This document shows, piece by piece, positions 60,073-64,000 of a stretch of DNA of 64,000 nucleotides. Numbering within the stretch: position 1 is the first letter of the stretch; each line of letters opens with the position of its first letter. Under the pieces are notes generated by a model. The model searched no databases. It worked only from the letters and a program-made list of their open reading frames with translations, and was not told the DNA's origin. Origin of the DNA: Physcomitrium patens (Eukaryota > Streptophyta > Bryopsida > Funariales > Funariaceae); the NCBI RefSeq assembly GCF_000002425.4, contig NC_037271.1, forward strand, positions 1,484,974-1,548,973, written 5' to 3'. The position numbers and the translations under genes are program-made.

Positions 60073-60292
60073 GGTGTTGTTAATGCCACCATATTTTTTA
60101 TATTACCCTACAACTTTTTCTTATTAATTTTAAAAAATTTCAATTAAATTTAATTTCTACATTATTTCTAAATTAAAAAATACTATAGAAATATAAATAA
60201 AATGTTTGATTGAAATCTTAAAAAACCAAAAAAGAATTTCAAGTTGGTGACAAGTGGCAATAGCAAAAATTGTGGTGACATTAAAAATACCC
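60073..60292. mobile_element. MITE-like element, family 1, copy 2
   Basis: 220 bp. Left end GGTGTTGTTAATGCCACCAT pairs with the reverse complement of the right end, GGTATTTTTAATGTCACCAC (about 17 of 21 positions). It has the same length and terminal pattern as 26546-26769, and shared internal phrases (TTCTTATTAATTTTAA; GACAAGT..TGGCAATAGC versus GACAAGT..TGATGGTTG). Its right end is duplicated: the phrase AGCAAAAATTGTGGTGACAT recurs 48 bp further on (60309-60335), after a (CTAT)n run. Confidence 0.65.
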
Positions 60293-60564
60293 TCTATCTA
60301 TCTATCTATAGCAAAAATTGTGGTGACATTAAAAACACTAGCCCATCAACCATCAAGTATTGATTCATTAATAAATGAATGTACGAATATTTGCTGTGTT
60401 GATTTGTATTATACAATCTAATCACACCATTTTATGTCAGATTTATTATACACAAGCCACATCAAATTGTACCAATGGATAAGTGCGGACTTTATCTGTA
60501 CCCGCTTTAGATTATAATCACATAAATCTGGGCTATTACTTTTTACTAAGCATGAATTAATAGA

Positions 60565-60674
60565 ATGAACAAACACACGAACCAATAACCGAACGAACGA
60601 ACAAACGAGCAAACAAACGAACGAACAAACGAACTATCGAACGAGAGAACGAACAAACGAACGAGAGACCGAAT
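60565..60674. repeat. Imperfect CGAA/CAAA microsatellite
   Basis: About 110 bp built from 4-bp units CGAA, CAAA and CGAG. It creates Ser/Val/Arg/Phe-rich frames on the minus strand (within 60418-60848), which I treat as artefacts. Units are too short and continuous for a CRISPR-type array. Confidence 0.85.
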
Positions 60675-62150
60675 AGAGGAGGTGTTCGCAAGGATTTGAA
60701 GGGATGCACAAGCGCTCATGCATCGGAGGCATTCGACTGTGTTTTCTGGATGCAGTTCGATGTCAAAGCCTAATAGCTGCGGCACATTGGCACACCTCTC
60801 AATCCTGCGTTCCAGTACGAGCCCACAATAACCTCTTATGCTGGGCATCTGCAGAGTTTCTTTTTTCTCGCAATTTTACAAGTCGGTGTGGAAAATGAAG
60901 AGGTAGAGGACCCAGTTGGGTGTGTGAGCTACACTCCTGGACAACAGATGCACTCAACCTCCAAGTCGATTGTCCATCTCTCGTCCCGCGCGGATCCAGT
61001 TCGCCGTAGACTATCTTACAAGACGCTACAGGACGTGAGGTGCAACTGCAATAGGCAGCGCCATGACTGACATCCGCATCGGCGACGTGTAGCTCGGGGA
61101 TTCAAGTGTGGCATTCGCGTATCATTCGTCTAGCGTTTGTATTGTCCAGCCAATTACCCCCTTGATAGAGACCTGAGCATGAGGGGACGGGTCTATAAGT
61201 GTGCAAGTGTGCGAAGGAGATAGTTTGGGAATGGGATGCAGAAAACAGCGGTGGCGGACGCTGGCATGCAGTGGTTGATGGGCTAGTGTTTTTAGCTAAA
61301 CGCAATACAATATCGTTATCTCACAGAGCTTGGTTGGCATGCAAGCGTGAGAATTTCTTTTCGGGTTGTATCAACGATGAACGTCGAATCAACATCGATG
61401 GCTGTGAGAGTAGTCGACTGCCAAGTGGCATGGCAGTTCGTCAGTGTCCCAACAATAAAGCGTTCCATCCAGACGACGTCGTGCGTGAGATCTAACGGAA
61501 TATTCTTAATCAGCAACTATGGAGACACCATCTGCCCAGCGTCATCAGTGCGCTGTTACGATCACCGTTTTGACGATGCAGCTTTGCTCAGCTTTGATGG
61601 ACCTGTGTCCTGCGTGTGAAATAACTTGTACAAATGCTTGAGTAGTGCAACTAAACCGTTTTCCATCCATTTACTTGTAAAACTCTTACGCAAATAAGTA
61701 CTGCAGCTCTTTCTACAGCATCGGAGGCGAAATGGCAACGAGTTGCAAATTTTGTTTTTGCATCCTTCTTCGTTATGATTCCGAGGAGGGTCGGCTGAAA
61801 ATCGTACTACAAGACCCTGATACAGTTTGCTATGTGGATGGTTAACCCATGTAGGCTCTGGATAAGAATTCCAGGATTGAGACCCAACGGCGTGGCTCAT
61901 TTTCATATTTTACGGTGCAGATGATTTAAGCTTCTCAAGCGGCAAGGACAAGATCTCAGTGGTATTATCTATGATAGTCAAAAGCGAGTTTGTCAACTTT
62001 TTGGACCCCGATTATCAATCTTCTTGCAAAGAAAATGTGGAAGTCCATAAAACTATGAACAGATGTCCAAAAAGCACATTTGAAATTTAATGTACCGAAT
62101 CGTTGAGATCAAACGTCCTTAATCGCTCAGATGCAAAAGATTTACAGCAG
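60675..62150. other. Balanced-composition region without an identified gene
   Basis: GC is clearly higher than in the intergenic DNA and many frames of 60-114 codons occur on both strands (for example 61906-61562 on -, 61199-61495 on +). None shows a domain or convincing splice pattern. A TATA-like TCTATAAG at about 61190 lies in promoter-like sequence. Possible explanations are the distal promoter of the LEA-like gene, a non-coding RNA, or exons of a gene I do not recognise. Confidence 0.35.
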
Positions 62151-62158
62151 CCACGTGG
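62151..62158. promoter_or_regulatory. Palindromic ABRE/G-box upstream of the LEA-like gene
   Basis: CCACGTGG, a perfect G-box with ACGT core of the kind bound by plant ABF/bZIP factors, 236 bp upstream of the start codon at 62394. Such elements drive ABA and drought induction of LEA genes; the functional role here is inference. Confidence 0.5.
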
Positions 62159-62393
62159 GAGTCCGAATGGACCCTATCCTGAAAAGGTGCAGTATCTAGT
62201 TGACAAGTGTAGGGGTGCAAACCAGGAGCCAGTTGTTGAAATACTCCTGGCCTCGCTCGTTACGATCATCACTGTGCAGTATACTCATCTACTTGCTTCG
62301 AAATCACCAGCTAAGTTACTGTATTGTGCTTGATAGCGTTTCTGGAACTCTTAGATTTTTCAGCGAGTTTTTTGTTGGTACCAAGTAGACGAA

Positions 62394-63134
62394 ATGGCTG
62401 CGACCATGGCGACCATGGCGACCATGAATGTTGTTGCTTCCAGCGCTGTTGCTGCGACAGCCTCGGCCCCAGTGGCCGCATCTGCCTCGAAAAATGTGTC
62501 GGTGGGCTCATTCCGGGGTAGCTGCCTGGTTGTTAGACGAGTAGTGGGTGCGCCCATGAGGAGGGTCGTGCAAGTCCGTGCCGAGGACGTGAGTATTTCC
62601 ACTATGGTCGAATCCCTCTTGCAAGTGTAGGTGTGATGTGTGAATTGTGCATGATGATGGACTGTGTAGACCTTGACACCCAGCCACAGATATGGCTCAC
62701 ATTATGCTTTGGTGGTATTGCAGAAGGGAGTGGGGAAGACCTTGCAGGACATGGGAGAGGATTTGTCTGCTAATGTGAAGAAGACCGCCGAAAACGTTAG
62801 AGACAATCTGCAAGGAGCTCAGTCTGACGCCATAAGCAACGCCCAGAACGCCGGAAGCACTGCTCAGAGCAAGGCGAAGCAGGGGGCCAACGAGGCCGAC
62901 AACTTGGCCACCAAGATTTCAAACCAGGCCGAGGATTTGAAGGATCAGTTGTTCAGTGCCGGCAAAGACGCCCAGAAGGATGCCGAGAAGAATGTGAACA
63001 AGGCTAAGAACGCTGCTAACTCCACAGGCGCGGATGTGCAGAACAAAGCAGGAAACATCCTCGACAATGTGCAGCAAGGAGTTAGCGACGCTACCGAGAG
63101 CATCAAGGACTCCTTCAGTGGCAACAAGAACTAA
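62394..63134 (+). CDS. Predicted plastid-targeted LEA-like protein
   Basis: Two exons, 62394-62588 and 62724-63134, joined phase 0 across a 135-bp intron (GTGAGT ... TTGCAG), giving 201 aa. Residues 1 to about 63 are Met/Ala/Ser/Val-rich with Arg near the end (RRVVGAPMRRVVQVRAED) and no acids until the last residues, like a chloroplast transit peptide. The mature part is Cys- and Trp-free, very hydrophilic, and rich in Ala, Lys, Asp, Asn and Gln, with amphipathic-helix repeats (ENVRDNLQGAQSDAISNAQN, AGKDAQKDAEKNVNKAKNAA). This is typical of group 3 LEA / COR15-like proteins, which are disordered when hydrated and protect membranes and enzymes during drying or freezing. Start chosen as the first ATG of a Met-repeat (MAATMATMATM). 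A G-box lies upstream and a poly(A) signal downstream. Confidence 0.82.
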
Positions 63135-63269
63135 GTTAGCATTGCACCGAGATCTGTCTACGAGCCATCAACAACGAGTGTATTGTACATGGGCTGAAGC
63201 TTGTAAAGTAGTAGCAAACTGTGGACATCGTCTATGCTGTAAATTTTGCTAAATTCTGTGGAGAAACTA

Positions 63270-63275
63270 AATAAA
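63270..63275 (+). promoter_or_regulatory. Poly(A) signal of the LEA-like gene
   Basis: AATAAA, 136 bp after the stop codon at 63132-63134, in a U-rich context (GTTTTGGATTTC follows). Confidence 0.7.
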
Positions 63276-64000
63276 GTTTTGGATTTCTCATTTTCGTGCC
63301 ACCCCAAATCTTGAAAACTTTTGTTCGTGTGCATTAGATTCTGCAGCATTCAGCAATTTATTACTCTGTTCTCATATTTTTCTCTTTCCACTCTTACTCT
63401 GCTAATTCTGATAAGACAACTACTTCAGGTCTTGCATTCAAATCCTCTCATAAGTTAAATTCCTGTACCTCCAACACCATTTTATTAGATTATCAGATTC
63501 TAATCCATGGTAGTCGTCACCAGAGCGTACATGTAGCTCAAGCTGTTGCATGCACGTCAAACTATGCTTTCTGATTATACCTTTTTTATGTACATGAATT
63601 TCTATCACGAAATGCGTTTAGCACCAATCATAACATACTCGAAGGTAATATGAACAAACATACAACCACACTGATTTTCACCGTCAAATCATCAACACTG
63701 GATGCTTAAGAAGAATAGAATGACATACAGCAATCATAAGATCAAAACAACAATTTTTCTTGCAGATTTTGACAAAATCTGTGGCAATTTGTCGTGAACA
63801 TCTCAACTTTTCTTTTTTCATGAACTGGAGATCCACACCCTAACATGTTCGAAAATAGAGATCACCTGAAAATATGTCGGCATAGAGTTCAACACCTTGG
63901 TGACCTTGTTGAGAAGCATAGCACATCGTGCATGGAACGGACGCAATAAACAGTAATCTGCAGTCACTTACGATATGTTTTGTCACGACATAGAAAATTT
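63276..64000. other. Intergenic DNA at the window edge
   Basis: Moderately AT-rich, no frame above 63 codons and no recognisable motif. I see nothing in it that I can name. Confidence 0.5.

Noticed and set aside
60565-60674. Possible CRISPR or satellite array
   Set aside because: Continuous 4-bp units with no unique spacers, in a plant-type genome: a microsatellite.

Overview
The window is land-plant nuclear DNA, most likely from a moss or other bryophyte (inference). It has GC-rich exons with GT-AG introns, plastid-targeted proteins and a NIN-like (RWP-RK plus PB1) transcription factor, set in very AT-rich intergenic DNA full of Ty3/gypsy elements. The species cannot be fixed from the sequence alone.

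Positions 1-21,904 are one nested retrotransposon block. A minus-strand chromovirus (A1, 427-21899, TSD CTAAG) was hit twice: by an unrelated plus-strand gypsy element (B, 2300-10981) in its pol region, and by a sister chromovirus (A2, 15058-21450, TSD GCTAT) inside its 5' LTR. All three are broken by stop codons, mostly Trp TGG changed to TAG or TGA. A1 and A2 share an extra 140-codon frame between the chromodomain and the 3' LTR. From 21.9 to 29.5 kb there is AT-rich DNA with an old LTR relic, a 46-bp tandem repeat, microsatellites and a MITE-like element.

Positions 30,070-46,720 form a large near-perfect palindrome, with arms of about 8.2 kb around a 746-bp spacer. Each arm carries a NIN-like protein gene and a dead Ty1/copia RNase H fragment. 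The genes converge tail to tail: left on +, 30261-34994; right on -, 46529-42247. The spacer is mostly a solo LTR related to A1/A2. The right arm has a 100-N gap where the left arm has 550 bp, so the right gene lacks the visible second half of its RWP-RK domain. The arms differ by only a few bases, clustered beside the gap and at the outer end. The flanks outside the palindrome differ, so the two genes have different upstream DNA.

Positions 46.7-55 kb are AT-rich and almost empty. At 58474-55217 (-) a seven-exon gene encodes a predicted plastid membrane protein with a coiled coil and a transmembrane segment; I do not recognise its family. Two MITE-like elements and a CGAA/CAAA repeat follow. 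At 62394-63134 (+) a two-exon gene encodes a predicted plastid LEA-like protein with an ABRE/G-box upstream. The NIN-like genes (nitrate signalling by family) and the LEA-like gene (desiccation protection by family) are independent units; nothing here shows that they act together.
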